In this document: positions 24,386 through 32,131 of the stretch, piece by piece | Position numbering within the stretch: position 1 is the stretch's first letter | Layout of the letters: each line of letters starts with the position of its first letter | DNA from: an uncultured bacterium | GTDB lineage: Bacteria > Bacteroidota > Bacteroidia > Chitinophagales > Chitinophagaceae | Length of the DNA stretch: 35,289 nucleotides | Assembly: GCA_903834825.1 (NCBI GenBank) | Contig: CAILKQ010000180.1 | Span: 1-35,289, forward strand | Direction of reading: 5' to 3' | Position numbers and translations under genes: made by a program | The notes under the pieces: model-generated | The model's database searches: none | What the model was told of the DNA's origin: nothing | Seen by the model: only the letters and a program-made list of their open reading frames with translations

Positions 24386-25279
24386 ATGAGTACTCCAAAC
24401 CGAAGGTCTGCCATCAAGCATCTTATGCTGGGATCCATCGCAGCCAGCACCATCAGTGCTGAATCTTTTGGCAATCCAATCACAAAAACTGAAACAATGG
24501 ACAGTGCAAAGAAGCTGAAAGGAAACATCAACCACTCCGCCTGTCGATGGTGTTATTCAAGCATTCCGCTTGAAGAGTTCTGTCAATCTGCCAAAAAAAT
24601 TGGACTGGTAGGAATCGACCTGGTGGGTCCCAAGGATTGGGACATGCTCAAAAAATATGACCTTATTTCGACCATGTGCAATGGTGCAGAAATCAACCTC
24701 AACGATGGTTTCAACGATACAAAGTTCCACGAAAAACTCATCAAGAACTATACTGAAATGATTCCGCTGGTAGCCAAAGCAGGGTACAAAAACCTGATCT
24801 GCTTCTCCGGTCAGCGCCGCGGCAAGGATTCCGAAACGGGCCTGAACAATTGCGCTACCGGATTGAAACAAATCACTGGCATTGCAGAAAAACATGGTAT
24901 TACCCTTGTGATGGAATTGTTGAATTCCAAAATCAACCACAAAGATTACCAGTGCGACAGAAGCGACTGGGGTGTTGAGTTGTGCAAGCGGGTTGGCTCA
25001 GAAAATTTCAAACTGCTTTACGACATCTACCACATGCAAATCGATGAAGGTGATGTCATCAATACCATCAAAAAGCACCATGCCTATTTTGCCCATTATC
25101 ATACAGGAGGGGTTCCAGGAAGAAACGAAATCAATGAAACCCAGGAGCTGAATTATCCGGCCATCATGAAAGCCATTGTTGACACAGGTTACAAAGGATA
25201 TGTGGCACAGGAGTTTATTCCTACCTGGGATGATAAAATAGCTGCACTGAAACAGGGCGTGCAGATTTGTGATGTTTAG
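24386..25279 (+). CDS. Hydroxypyruvate-isomerase-like TIM barrel, Tat-exported
   Basis: 297 residues. The N-terminus has an Arg-Arg pair before a hydrophobic stretch (PNRRSAIKHLMLGSIAAS), a probable Tat signal, although the consensus Phe is replaced by Ile. The barrel contains LVMELLNSK, LLYDIYHMQID, HYHTGGVPGRNE and VAQEFIP, which match the hydroxypyruvate isomerase (Hyi) subgroup: Glu, Asp, His and Glu ligands plus the G-R-[HN]-E loop. It converts a hydroxy-keto acid or a sugar-like substrate; the export signal argues against a purely cytosolic Hyi role. It overlaps the convergent higA gene by four bases at their stops. Confidence 0.82.
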   Translation: MSTPNRRSAIKHLMLGSIAASTISAESFGNPITKTETMDSAKKLKGNINHSACRWCYSSIPLEEFCQSAKKIGLVGIDLVGPKDWDMLKKYDLISTMCNGAEINLNDGFNDTKFHEKLIKNYTEMIPLVAKAGYKNLICFSGQRRGKDSETGLNNCATGLKQITGIAEKHGITLVMELLNSKINHKDYQCDRSDWGVELCKRVGSENFKLLYDIYHMQIDEGDVINTIKKHHAYFAHYHTGGVPGRNEINETQELNYPAIMKAIVDTGYKGYVAQEFIPTWDDKIAALKQGVQICDV

Positions 25280-25632
25280 TATTGCTGCACAAGCACCTCC
25301 GTTGAAATGTTTAGTTTTTTGCTCAATGCCCGGATCATGTCAAGATTCAGCTTTCTTTTTTTGTGTAAGATTTCGCTGACCCTGCTTTTGTATCCGATGC
25401 AACCTACAAGATCGGACTGTGTATATCCCATTTGTTCCATCCTGAACTTGATTGCTTCAATTGGATCTGGGAAATCTATCTTAATTTGATCGTCTTCATA
25501 TTTTTCTATGAGGATGGACAATATTTCCAATTCATCTCCCTCAGGCGTGCCTTTTTTTGCATCAAAAAGATGCTCCAATTTTTTCAATGCCGCTCTGTAG
25601 TTTTTCTCTGATTTTATTGGGCTAATGTTCAT
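25276..25632 (-). CDS. higA: HigA-type antitoxin, XRE helix-turn-helix
   Basis: 118 residues from ATG 25632; in-frame codons further upstream lie within higB. The N-terminal half is the toxin-binding region (RAALKKLEHLFDAKKGTPEGDELE). The C-terminal half (~60-118) is an XRE helix-turn-helix (IEAIKFRMEQMGYTQSDL; SRVSEILHKKRKLNLDMI), the full-length HigA pattern of COG5499. It should neutralise HigB and repress the operon. The higB stop lies one base upstream. Its TAA overlaps the stop of the convergent TIM-barrel gene. The A+T-rich composition differs from the neighbours. Confidence 0.9.
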   Translation of the reverse strand: MNISPIKSEKNYRAALKKLEHLFDAKKGTPEGDELEILSILIEKYEDDQIKIDFPDPIEAIKFRMEQMGYTQSDLVGCIGYKSRVSEILHKKRKLNLDMIRALSKKLNISTEVLVQQY

Positions 25633-25633
25633 C

Positions 25634-25927
25634 TTATATAGTTTTGGCGTCAATTTGATCGTATTCACTATGTGTCCCCACAAACCTGATCCACATGATT
25701 TTAAATTGATAATTAATCCTTACCACTATCCTGTAATGATTCCCTTTGATATTGAAAACCACCCTTTGGTTGTCTAAAATACTTGCTGAGGGATATTTGT
25801 TTTTTATATGAACAGACGAACTCCAGGCCGTTCCCACCATTTCCTTGTGCCAGGATTTCAATTGTTGCTCTACTACAGGATGTTTCAACCAAAAATCCCT
25901 CAAAACCCGCTTGGCTATCACCCTCAT
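25634..25927 (-). CDS. higB: HigB-type mRNA interferase toxin
   Basis: 97 residues matching the HigB_toxin family (RelE superfold). Diagnostic blocks are RVVFNIKGNHYRIVVRINY, FKIMWIRFVGTHSEYD and an N-terminal helix starting RVIAKRVLRDFW. HigB toxins cut ribosome-bound mRNA. Toxin-first order with the antitoxin one base downstream is the normal HigBA arrangement. A perfect 8-3-8 palindrome 34-52 bases upstream of the start is the probable autoregulatory operator. The pair appears intact. It lies between two sugar-metabolism genes on the opposite strand, suggesting later insertion. Confidence 0.92.
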   Translation of the reverse strand: MRVIAKRVLRDFWLKHPVVEQQLKSWHKEMVGTAWSSSVHIKNKYPSASILDNQRVVFNIKGNHYRIVVRINYQFKIMWIRFVGTHSEYDQIDAKTI

Positions 25928-25960
25928 GTCTTTCTCTTTGTAAAATTAAACAAAAGTTAC

Positions 25961-25979
25961 CAAAATGGTAACCATTTTG
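25961..25979. promoter_or_regulatory. Palindromic operator candidate for higBA
   Basis: CAAAATGGTAACCATTTTG is an 8-3-8 perfect inverted repeat centred 43 bases upstream of the higB start. A second overlapping inverted repeat, GTTACC-AAAAT-GGTAAC (25956-25972), shares its core. HigA proteins bind palindromes in their own promoters, so this is the likely autoregulatory site (inference). The rest of 25980-26090 shows nothing I can name. Confidence 0.55.
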
Positions 25980-26096
25980 CAATATTTTTTCTGTTCTCTT
26001 TTTCTGATTGGAGTCCCGGGCCAGGTATCCGGCGATCATCTTCAATTATAATTCCCATTTAAAGTGCAAATAAATGATTTGAGAATTTCCTGCATT

Positions 26097-26130
26097 GTGA
26101 AAATCATCGTTTTAACCTGTGATTTTTCAC
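26097..26130. repeat. Imperfect inverted repeat upstream of the GMC oxidoreductase
   Basis: GTGAAAATCA (26097-26106) and TGATTTTTCAC (26120-26130) can pair with one bulged T across a 13-base loop. No T-run follows on the plus strand, so it is not a clear terminator. It could be an operator or RNA hairpin for the gene starting at 26182. A promoter-like TAAATTCG lies at 26152-26159. Confidence 0.25.
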
Positions 26131-26181
26131 TTTTATTAATGTGTTAAATCGTAAATTCGTAAGAAGGACAATACATTTTTT

Positions 26182-27852
26182 ATGCCCGAATCATTTGACT
26201 TTGACGCAATCGTGATTGGATCCGGCATTTCGGGTGGCTGGGCGGCCAAAGAACTCTGTGAGCGTGGGCTAAAAACCATTGTGCTGGAAAGGGGCACCAT
26301 GGTGGAACACATCAAGGATTATCCTACAGCCAACAAAAACCCCTGGGAGTTTCCGCACCGGAACAGCCTGACTGAAGAGGAAAAGAAAATATACACTGTC
26401 CAATCCCGCCATTATTCCATTGGGGAAGACAACAAACATTTTTATGTAAAGGATAATGAAAATCCATACGAGGAAAAACAGCGCTTTGATTGGGTGAGGG
26501 CTGATGTTTTTGGTGGAAGATCACTGCTCTGGGGAAGGATTTCAGTGAGATGGAGTGATGTGGATTTTGGCGCCAACCTGAAAGATGGCCATGGCGTAGA
26601 TTGGCCCATCCGTTACAAAGACATTGCGCCATGGTATGATTATGCAGAAAAATTCATCGGCGTCAGCGGGAGCAAAGAGAATTTGCCCATCCTGCCTGAC
26701 GGTATTTTTCAGCCCCCATTCGAAATGAACTGTGCAGAGAAGCATGTGAAGGAAAAGCTGGAAGGCAGGTTCCCGGGAATCAAAATGATCAACACCCGGT
26801 CAGCCAACATCACCCAACCCCTTGATGGAAGGTCCTCCTGTCAAAACAGGAACCTTTGTCACCGCGGTTGTCCATTTGGCGCCTATTTTAGCACCCAATC
26901 TTCGACACTTCCCGCGGCAGCCAAAACCGGTAACCTCACCATCCGCACAGGAGCCGTGGTCAACCGCATCCTTTACGATGAAAAAACAGGAAAGGCCTCC
27001 GGGGTTGAAGTCATCGACAGGGACACCCTCAAGACCTATGTCTATACGGCAAAAATCATCTTCCTCAATGCCTCAACGCTGGCCACTGCCTATATCCTGC
27101 TCAACTCCACGAGCAGCCGTTTTCAAAACGGCATGGGCAATGACCATGACATTGTTGGCCGTCATTTGATGGACCACCACAAAGGTTCTTATACCACTGC
27201 CGAGATTGAAGGCTTTGAGGACAGGTACACATTCGGGAAAAGGCCCACAGGGGTATATGTTCCGCGCTTCAAGAACATCGACAAACAAGAGGCCAACTTC
27301 ATCAGGGGCTATTATTACCAGGGTGCTGCATTCAGGGAAAGGGGCAACAGCAGTGATGCAATTGGTGAAGACCTTAAATCTATCGCAACCGAACCCGGAA
27401 AGTGGAAAATCAACCTCGGCTACTATGGCGAGACCCTTCCCTACGCAGAAAACCGCATCACCCTCAACAACAACATCAAGGATATTTACGGCCGGCCAGG
27501 GATGACCATCGATTGTTCCTTCAAGGAAAACGAAAAAGCTATTTTCAAGGATGCCTCCGAATCCATGAAGGCCATGTTCGAAGGGATTGGCCTGAAAAAT
27601 GTGAAACAATCCGGAACCATGTCCTTTCCCGGCAACGCCAACCACGAAATGGGCACCGCCAGGATGGGGCACGATGAAAAAACATCCGTCCTGAACAAAT
27701 GGAACCAGCTGCATGCCGTGAAAAACCTTTTTATCACCGATGGGTCCAGCATGGCCTCCAGCGCTTGCATCAATCCTTCGCTCACGTATATGGCACTTAC
27801 CGCAAGAGCGGTTGATCATGCCTTCAATGAAATGAAGAAAGGGAATATTTAA
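26182..27852 (+). CDS. GMC family FAD-dependent oxidoreductase
   Basis: 556 residues. The FAD-binding Rossmann motif is GSGISGG (13-19), with the ribose-binding E36 in VLERG. The C-terminal GMC domain has the catalytic pair H488 (ANHEMGTARMG) and N531 (CINPSLTYMALTARA). It probably oxidises a sugar hydroxyl; this size and motif set resemble the large subunit of glucoside 3-dehydrogenase and related sugar dehydrogenases that use cytochrome c. Relatives lack a signal peptide and are exported with a small Tat-bearing subunit 3. This protein also lacks a signal, but no subunit 3 gene is in the window. No neighbour on the same strand is close enough for a clear operon. Confidence 0.93.
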   Translation: MPESFDFDAIVIGSGISGGWAAKELCERGLKTIVLERGTMVEHIKDYPTANKNPWEFPHRNSLTEEEKKIYTVQSRHYSIGEDNKHFYVKDNENPYEEKQRFDWVRADVFGGRSLLWGRISVRWSDVDFGANLKDGHGVDWPIRYKDIAPWYDYAEKFIGVSGSKENLPILPDGIFQPPFEMNCAEKHVKEKLEGRFPGIKMINTRSANITQPLDGRSSCQNRNLCHRGCPFGAYFSTQSSTLPAAAKTGNLTIRTGAVVNRILYDEKTGKASGVEVIDRDTLKTYVYTAKIIFLNASTLATAYILLNSTSSRFQNGMGNDHDIVGRHLMDHHKGSYTTAEIEGFEDRYTFGKRPTGVYVPRFKNIDKQEANFIRGYYYQGAAFRERGNSSDAIGEDLKSIATEPGKWKINLGYYGETLPYAENRITLNNNIKDIYGRPGMTIDCSFKENEKAIFKDASESMKAMFEGIGLKNVKQSGTMSFPGNANHEMGTARMGHDEKTSVLNKWNQLHAVKNLFITDGSSMASSACINPSLTYMALTARAVDHAFNEMKKGNI

Positions 27853-27886
27853 TCTTGTTTCGATCCAATAATAAATATTGTATCCA

Positions 27887-27908
27887 TTGGGGCGATTGTA
27901 AACCCCAA
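27887..27908. other. Stem-loop between GMC and inositol-monophosphatase-family genes
   Basis: TTGGGG (27887-27892) and CCCCAA (27903-27908) can form a 6-bp stem with a ten-base loop. There is no adjacent T-run, so it is not a convincing terminator. It sits in the 102-base gap before the gene at 27955. Confidence 0.2.
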
Positions 27909-27942
27909 CGATCATCTCCCCGAGCCTTATTCCTTTTTGGGT

Positions 27943-27950
27943 TATCTTCG
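27943..27950 (+). promoter_or_regulatory. Candidate -7 element at the inositol-monophosphatase-family gene start
   Basis: TATCTTCG lies four bases (CAGC) before ATG 27955, the same layout as at polA. It matches TAnnTTTG at seven of eight positions and would give a leaderless transcript. No -33 TTG is seen at the right spacing. Confidence 0.3.
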
Positions 27951-27954
27951 CAGC

Positions 27955-28731
27955 ATGCTCAAAAGCACACTTCTTAAGGCCGCAAATGCAGCCGGACTGC
28001 TCATCAAAGAAAGAATCAACTCAACGTTCACCATTGCTGTTAAAGATGGTCCCAACGACCTCGTAACAGAGGTAGACAAGGCCTCCGAGGCCTTGATTAT
28101 GCAGATCATCCGCGAGGAATTTCCTGATCATTTTATCCTCAGCGAAGAAATCGGCGAAGTGAAAATGGATTCCAACTACAAATGGATCATAGACCCCATC
28201 GACGGTACCATCAATTTCGCCAACGGCATTCCGCTTTGTTGCGTAAGCATTGGCCTTGAAAAAGATGGCGAAATGATCATGGGTGCTGTGTACAATGCCA
28301 TGATGAATGAGTTCTTTTTTACTGAAAAGGGCCAGGGCGCTTATCTGAATGATCAAAAACTCCGGGTCAGCGAAAAAGACAACGTAAGGCATTCATGTCT
28401 GGTTACTGGATTTCCTTACACTTACCTGGACATGGAGAATGGACCCTTAGAAGTTTTTGGAAGGCTGATCAGAGAGGGTGTTCCCGTCAGGAGGCTGGGC
28501 TCCGCCGCGATTGATCTTTGTTGGGTGGCGGCTGGCCGGTTAGACGGCTTCTATGAACACAAACTCATGCCCTGGGACAGTGCCGCCGGATATTTGATGG
28601 TGGAAGAAGCTGGCGGGAAGGTGACTGATTTCAATGGCGATAAATATTCTCCCTATCAACACCGCATCGTTGCAACCAATGGAAAAATCCATGATGAATT
28701 GATTCATTGGATTCACAATACACATCAATAA
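27955..28731 (+). CDS. Inositol monophosphatase family protein
   Basis: 258 residues from ATG 27955 (an in-frame TTG at 27937 is less likely because it precedes the -7-like element). Metal- and phosphate-binding motifs of the family are intact: SEE with E65, DPIDGTINF with D80, D83, G84 and T85, and the C-terminal WDSAAGYLMVEEAGG. It removes phosphate from inositol phosphate or a related small substrate, with Mg2+. SuhB, CysQ and histidinol-phosphatase relatives share these motifs, so the natural substrate is uncertain. It precedes the thiamine-monophosphate kinase gene by six bases, so the two are co-transcribed. Confidence 0.93.
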   Translation: MLKSTLLKAANAAGLLIKERINSTFTIAVKDGPNDLVTEVDKASEALIMQIIREEFPDHFILSEEIGEVKMDSNYKWIIDPIDGTINFANGIPLCCVSIGLEKDGEMIMGAVYNAMMNEFFFTEKGQGAYLNDQKLRVSEKDNVRHSCLVTGFPYTYLDMENGPLEVFGRLIREGVPVRRLGSAAIDLCWVAAGRLDGFYEHKLMPWDSAAGYLMVEEAGGKVTDFNGDKYSPYQHRIVATNGKIHDELIHWIHNTHQ

Positions 28732-28737
28732 ACAACT

Positions 28738-29766
28738 ATGTCAAGAACAGAAATAAAAGATTACGGTGAATTTGGATTGATCCATCACCTGACAAAAAAT
28801 ATTGAACTGCAAAACGCATCATCAATCCTCGGTGTGGGCGATGATGCTGCTGTCATCGACCATTTTGGGAAACAGACCGTCATCACAACCGACCTTTTGG
28901 TAGAAGGCGTACACTTCGATCTATCCTACACCCCACTCAAACACCTGGGCTACAAGTCGGTGATCGTCAACCTGAGCGATGTCTATGCGATGAATGCCAT
29001 GCCGACACAAATCACCCTGAGCATCGGGCTCAGCAGCCGGTTTAGTGTTGAAGCAATTGAGGAGTTCTATGAAGGTGTTTATGCCGCTTGCGAAGAGCAT
29101 GGGGTAGACCTGATAGGTGGCGATACTTCTTCTTCACAGAAGGGTTTTATCATTTCTGTTACCGCCATCGGAGAAGTGGTGGCTGACAAGGTGGTGAAAA
29201 GATCTACTGCCCAAAAAGGCGACCTGATCTGTGTTTCAGGCGATCTTGGTGGCGCCTATCTTGGTCTTCTTTTTCTGGAAAGGGAAAAGAAAATATTTCT
29301 TGAAAGCCCGGCCGTACAGCCAGACCTCGAAAACGAAACCTATGTGATTGGCCGTTTGCTCAAGCCGAAAGCAAGAAAAGATATTTTCGAATTTTTTGAA
29401 GAGAAAGCCATTCTTCCAACGTCCATGATGGACATCAGCGATGGCCTCAGCTCAGAGCTGCTGCACATTTGCGAAAAAAGCGAAGTGGGCTGTGTGATAT
29501 ATGAAGAAAAGCTTCCCATTGCAGAGGATACAAGAAACGCAGCATATAAATTTGAAATAGACCCTACCGCCTGTGCGCTCAGCGGAGGAGAAGATTATGA
29601 AATGGTCTTCACCATCAAACAGGACGATTACGAAAAACTTACCCTCAGCGAGCAGATCAGCGTAATCGGTTATGTTACCGACGCTGAAGAAGGCGCCAAA
29701 TTCAAAAGCAAAGGTGGTAACACATTCGATATTACAGCGCAGGGTTGGAATGCGTTTAAGCAATAA
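28738..29766 (+). CDS. thiL: Thiamine-monophosphate kinase
   Basis: 342 residues, cytosolic. It phosphorylates thiamine monophosphate to thiamine diphosphate using ATP, the last step of cofactor synthesis. ThiL landmarks are present: the acidic metal site GVGDDAAVID (D35, D36), TTDLLVEGVHFD, VNLSDVYAM, GGDTSSS, and the C-terminal MMDISDGLSSEL and ALSGGEDYEMVF. Length is normal. The inositol-monophosphatase-family gene lies six bases upstream and the GH95-like gene 20 bases downstream. Confidence 0.96.
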   Translation: MSRTEIKDYGEFGLIHHLTKNIELQNASSILGVGDDAAVIDHFGKQTVITTDLLVEGVHFDLSYTPLKHLGYKSVIVNLSDVYAMNAMPTQITLSIGLSSRFSVEAIEEFYEGVYAACEEHGVDLIGGDTSSSQKGFIISVTAIGEVVADKVVKRSTAQKGDLICVSGDLGGAYLGLLFLEREKKIFLESPAVQPDLENETYVIGRLLKPKARKDIFEFFEEKAILPTSMMDISDGLSSELLHICEKSEVGCVIYEEKLPIAEDTRNAAYKFEIDPTACALSGGEDYEMVFTIKQDDYEKLTLSEQISVIGYVTDAEEGAKFKSKGGNTFDITAQGWNAFKQ

Positions 29767-29786
29767 TTTTTCTTACCTTAACCCAT

Positions 29787-32066
29787 ATGACAAAAACCAT
29801 TTGGGTGCTGCTATTTATTTTCGGCTTCACCCTTCAAACAACTGCCCAGGAAAAAACACACAACCTGCAGTTTGATACCCTGGCCAAACGCTGGGACGAA
29901 GCGCTACCCATCGGCAATGGCATGCTGGGCGCATTGATTTGGGAAAAAAACGGAAACCTGCGGCTATCGCTGGACAGGGCAGACCTTTGGGATGAGAGGC
30001 CGATGAAAGGCCTTCACCGGGAAGAGTTCAGCTTCAAGTGGGTCCAAGAACAGGTTGCCAAAAAACAATATGATACCGTTCAAAAACTGTTTGATCATCC
30101 CTACGACAGGGAGCCTGCACCAAGCAAGATCCCGGGTGGGGCCATTGAGGTTCCCATCAATGCCTGGGGGGCACAATCCTCTGCTACCATAGACATCAAA
30201 ACCGCCACCTCAACCGTAACATGGAAGAACGGAACCATTCTGAAAAGTTTTGTGCACGCAACAGCTCCTGTTGGTTGGATCAGGCTGGAGAATGTGCCTG
30301 AAGGGTTTGACATCAACCTTGTTGCGCCGCAGTACACCGGCGCCACAAAGAATGCAGGAGACCCAGTAAAGGGAGACGACCTTTCCAGGCTGGGCTATCA
30401 ACAGGGAAAGATCACCAAATTGGGCAACAGCATCAGCTACACACAAGAAGGGTGGGGTGGTTTTGCTTATACGATCAACCTCTTGTGGAAGCTGATTGAC
30501 AACAAAACCATAGAAGGCGTCTGGACCATCTCCAGCACCAATCAACTGTTCAAGAATCCTGAGACAAACGAGGCGATTTTAGAAAGACATCTTTCCTCCG
30601 GATTTAATCAAGACCATGCCTCACACAAGGCCTGGTGGGCAAATTTTTGGAGCAAATCAGCCATTCGAATTCCTGATGAGTTGATTGAAAAACAGTGGTA
30701 CCTCGAACAATACAAGTTTGGATCAACCTCAAGAAAAGGCGCTCCTCCCATTTCGCTTCAGGCCATCTGGACGGCAGACAATGGCAGGATTCCACCATGG
30801 AAGGGCGATTACCACCACGACCTCAATACAGAACTGAGCTACTGGCCCGCCTACAGCGCAAACCATCTTGAAGAAGGCATGGCCTACCTGGACCACCTCG
30901 ACCAAAACAAGGAAAACTACAAACGCTATACAAAGCTTTATTTTGGCATTGACGGCCTGAATGCACCGGGCGTTACCACCCTGGAGGGAACGGAAATGGG
31001 AGGATGGATTCAGTATGCGCTTTCGCCAACGGTTTCCTCCTGGTTATCTCACCATTACTACCTGCAATGGCGATACAGCATGGACAGGACTTTTTTAAAA
31101 GAACGGGCATACCCATGGGTCGCCGCTGCCGCTACGTATCTTGAAAACCTGACGATCATCGACAAAAATGGTTTCAGAAAACTTCCCATCAGTTCCAGCC
31201 CAGAAATCAACGGCAATAATCTATCCGCCTGGTTTCCCCAGAACACCAATTACGACCTATCGCTGATGGTCTTCAATTTCAAAGCAGCAAAAGAACTAGC
31301 GCTTGAATTGGGTTTGAAAAATAAGGCGGCACACTGGGATTCCATCCTGCAGCAGTTTCCTGCGCTTTCACTATCGGGAACCAATGCACTGAACATTGCT
31401 CCCGGTTTTCCTTATGCTGAATCACACCGTCATTTCTCCCACCTGATGTCGATACACCCACTTGGTTTGATCAAAACAGAAAATGGTGTAAAGGAAAAAA
31501 GCATCATACAAAATTCACTTCATCAACTCGATAGCATTGGTCCCGCAGGCTGGTGCGGATATTCTTATGCCTGGCTTTCCAACCTGAAGGCAAGGGCAAA
31601 AGATGGGGAGGGGGCAGCAAAAGCCTTGCAGATTTTCGCGAAGGCCTTTTGCTTGGTCAATAGTTTTCATGTCAATGGCGATCAGACAAAATCAGGATAT
31701 TCCAGCATGACCTATCGCCCCTTTACGCTTGAAGGCAATTTCGCCTTTGCAGCGGGCGTGCAGGAAATGTTGCTGCAGTCGCATGCAGGATTCATTGAAT
31801 TATTTCCTGCAGTGCCTGATGGGTGGAAGAATGTTTCTTTTCAAACGCTCCGCGCCGAAGGCGCGCATCTTGTAAGCGCGGTAAGGCAAAATGGTTTGAC
31901 CAAAAGCGTAACGATAACCTCGGAGAAGGGTGGCATCCTGAAACTAAAACTAGATACAAAAGGTTTTGAGAAAAAAGTTACTGGTAAGGCCAAAATGCTG
32001 CGCCAGGAAAAAGGCTATACCACCATAGAAATGGGGGCAGGCGGAAGCATTGTACTTACCAACTGA
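29787..32066 (+). CDS. GH95-like glycosidase, secreted
   Basis: 759 residues. Sec signal peptide MTKTIWVLLFIFGFTLQTTAQ. An N-terminal beta-sandwich starts LPIGNGMLGALIW with SLDRADLWDERP. The (alpha/alpha)6 catalytic domain contains LQAIWTADNGRIPPWKGDY, then HHDLNTELSYWP. SPEINGNN gives a candidate acid E473, and SHRHFSHLMSIHP is strongly family-like. The C-terminal block FTLEGNFAFAAGVQEMLLQS corresponds to QIDGNFG of GH95. GH95 enzymes cleave alpha-L-fucosides or alpha-L-galactosides. Compared with the characterised fucosidase AfcA as I recall it, the first Asn of N-x-N is D345 (N347 kept) and the base-assisting Asp is E649, so the substrate or mechanism may differ. It is 20 bases after thiL; linkage to that gene is probably only positional. 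Confidence 0.8.
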   Translation: MTKTIWVLLFIFGFTLQTTAQEKTHNLQFDTLAKRWDEALPIGNGMLGALIWEKNGNLRLSLDRADLWDERPMKGLHREEFSFKWVQEQVAKKQYDTVQKLFDHPYDREPAPSKIPGGAIEVPINAWGAQSSATIDIKTATSTVTWKNGTILKSFVHATAPVGWIRLENVPEGFDINLVAPQYTGATKNAGDPVKGDDLSRLGYQQGKITKLGNSISYTQEGWGGFAYTINLLWKLIDNKTIEGVWTISSTNQLFKNPETNEAILERHLSSGFNQDHASHKAWWANFWSKSAIRIPDELIEKQWYLEQYKFGSTSRKGAPPISLQAIWTADNGRIPPWKGDYHHDLNTELSYWPAYSANHLEEGMAYLDHLDQNKENYKRYTKLYFGIDGLNAPGVTTLEGTEMGGWIQYALSPTVSSWLSHHYYLQWRYSMDRTFLKERAYPWVAAAATYLENLTIIDKNGFRKLPISSSPEINGNNLSAWFPQNTNYDLSLMVFNFKAAKELALELGLKNKAAHWDSILQQFPALSLSGTNALNIAPGFPYAESHRHFSHLMSIHPLGLIKTENGVKEKSIIQNSLHQLDSIGPAGWCGYSYAWLSNLKARAKDGEGAAKALQIFAKAFCLVNSFHVNGDQTKSGYSSMTYRPFTLEGNFAFAAGVQEMLLQSHAGFIELFPAVPDGWKNVSFQTLRAEGAHLVSAVRQNGLTKSVTITSEKGGILKLKLDTKGFEKKVTGKAKMLRQEKGYTTIEMGAGGSIVLTN

Positions 32067-32103
32067 TAGAATGGTTATTCAATCCATTGCACGCTAATCA
32101 ATA

Positions 32104-32131
32104 AGAACAGAAAACTATTTGTTCTCTTTTT
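32104..32131 (+). terminator. Weak terminator after the GH95-like gene
   Basis: AGAACA (32104-32109) pairs with TGTTCT (32120-32125) and is followed by CTTTTTCT. The stem is short and A+T-rich, and it overlaps the 3' end of the convergent TMEM175-like gene. Confidence 0.35.

Noticed and set aside
25713-26045. Minus-strand frame overlapping higB and its promoter
   Set aside because: Covers the palindromic operator and higB in another frame; no family match by eye.
27073-27915. Minus-strand frame of about 280 codons opposite the GMC gene
   Set aside because: Fully antisense to conserved GMC sequence; no independent motif.
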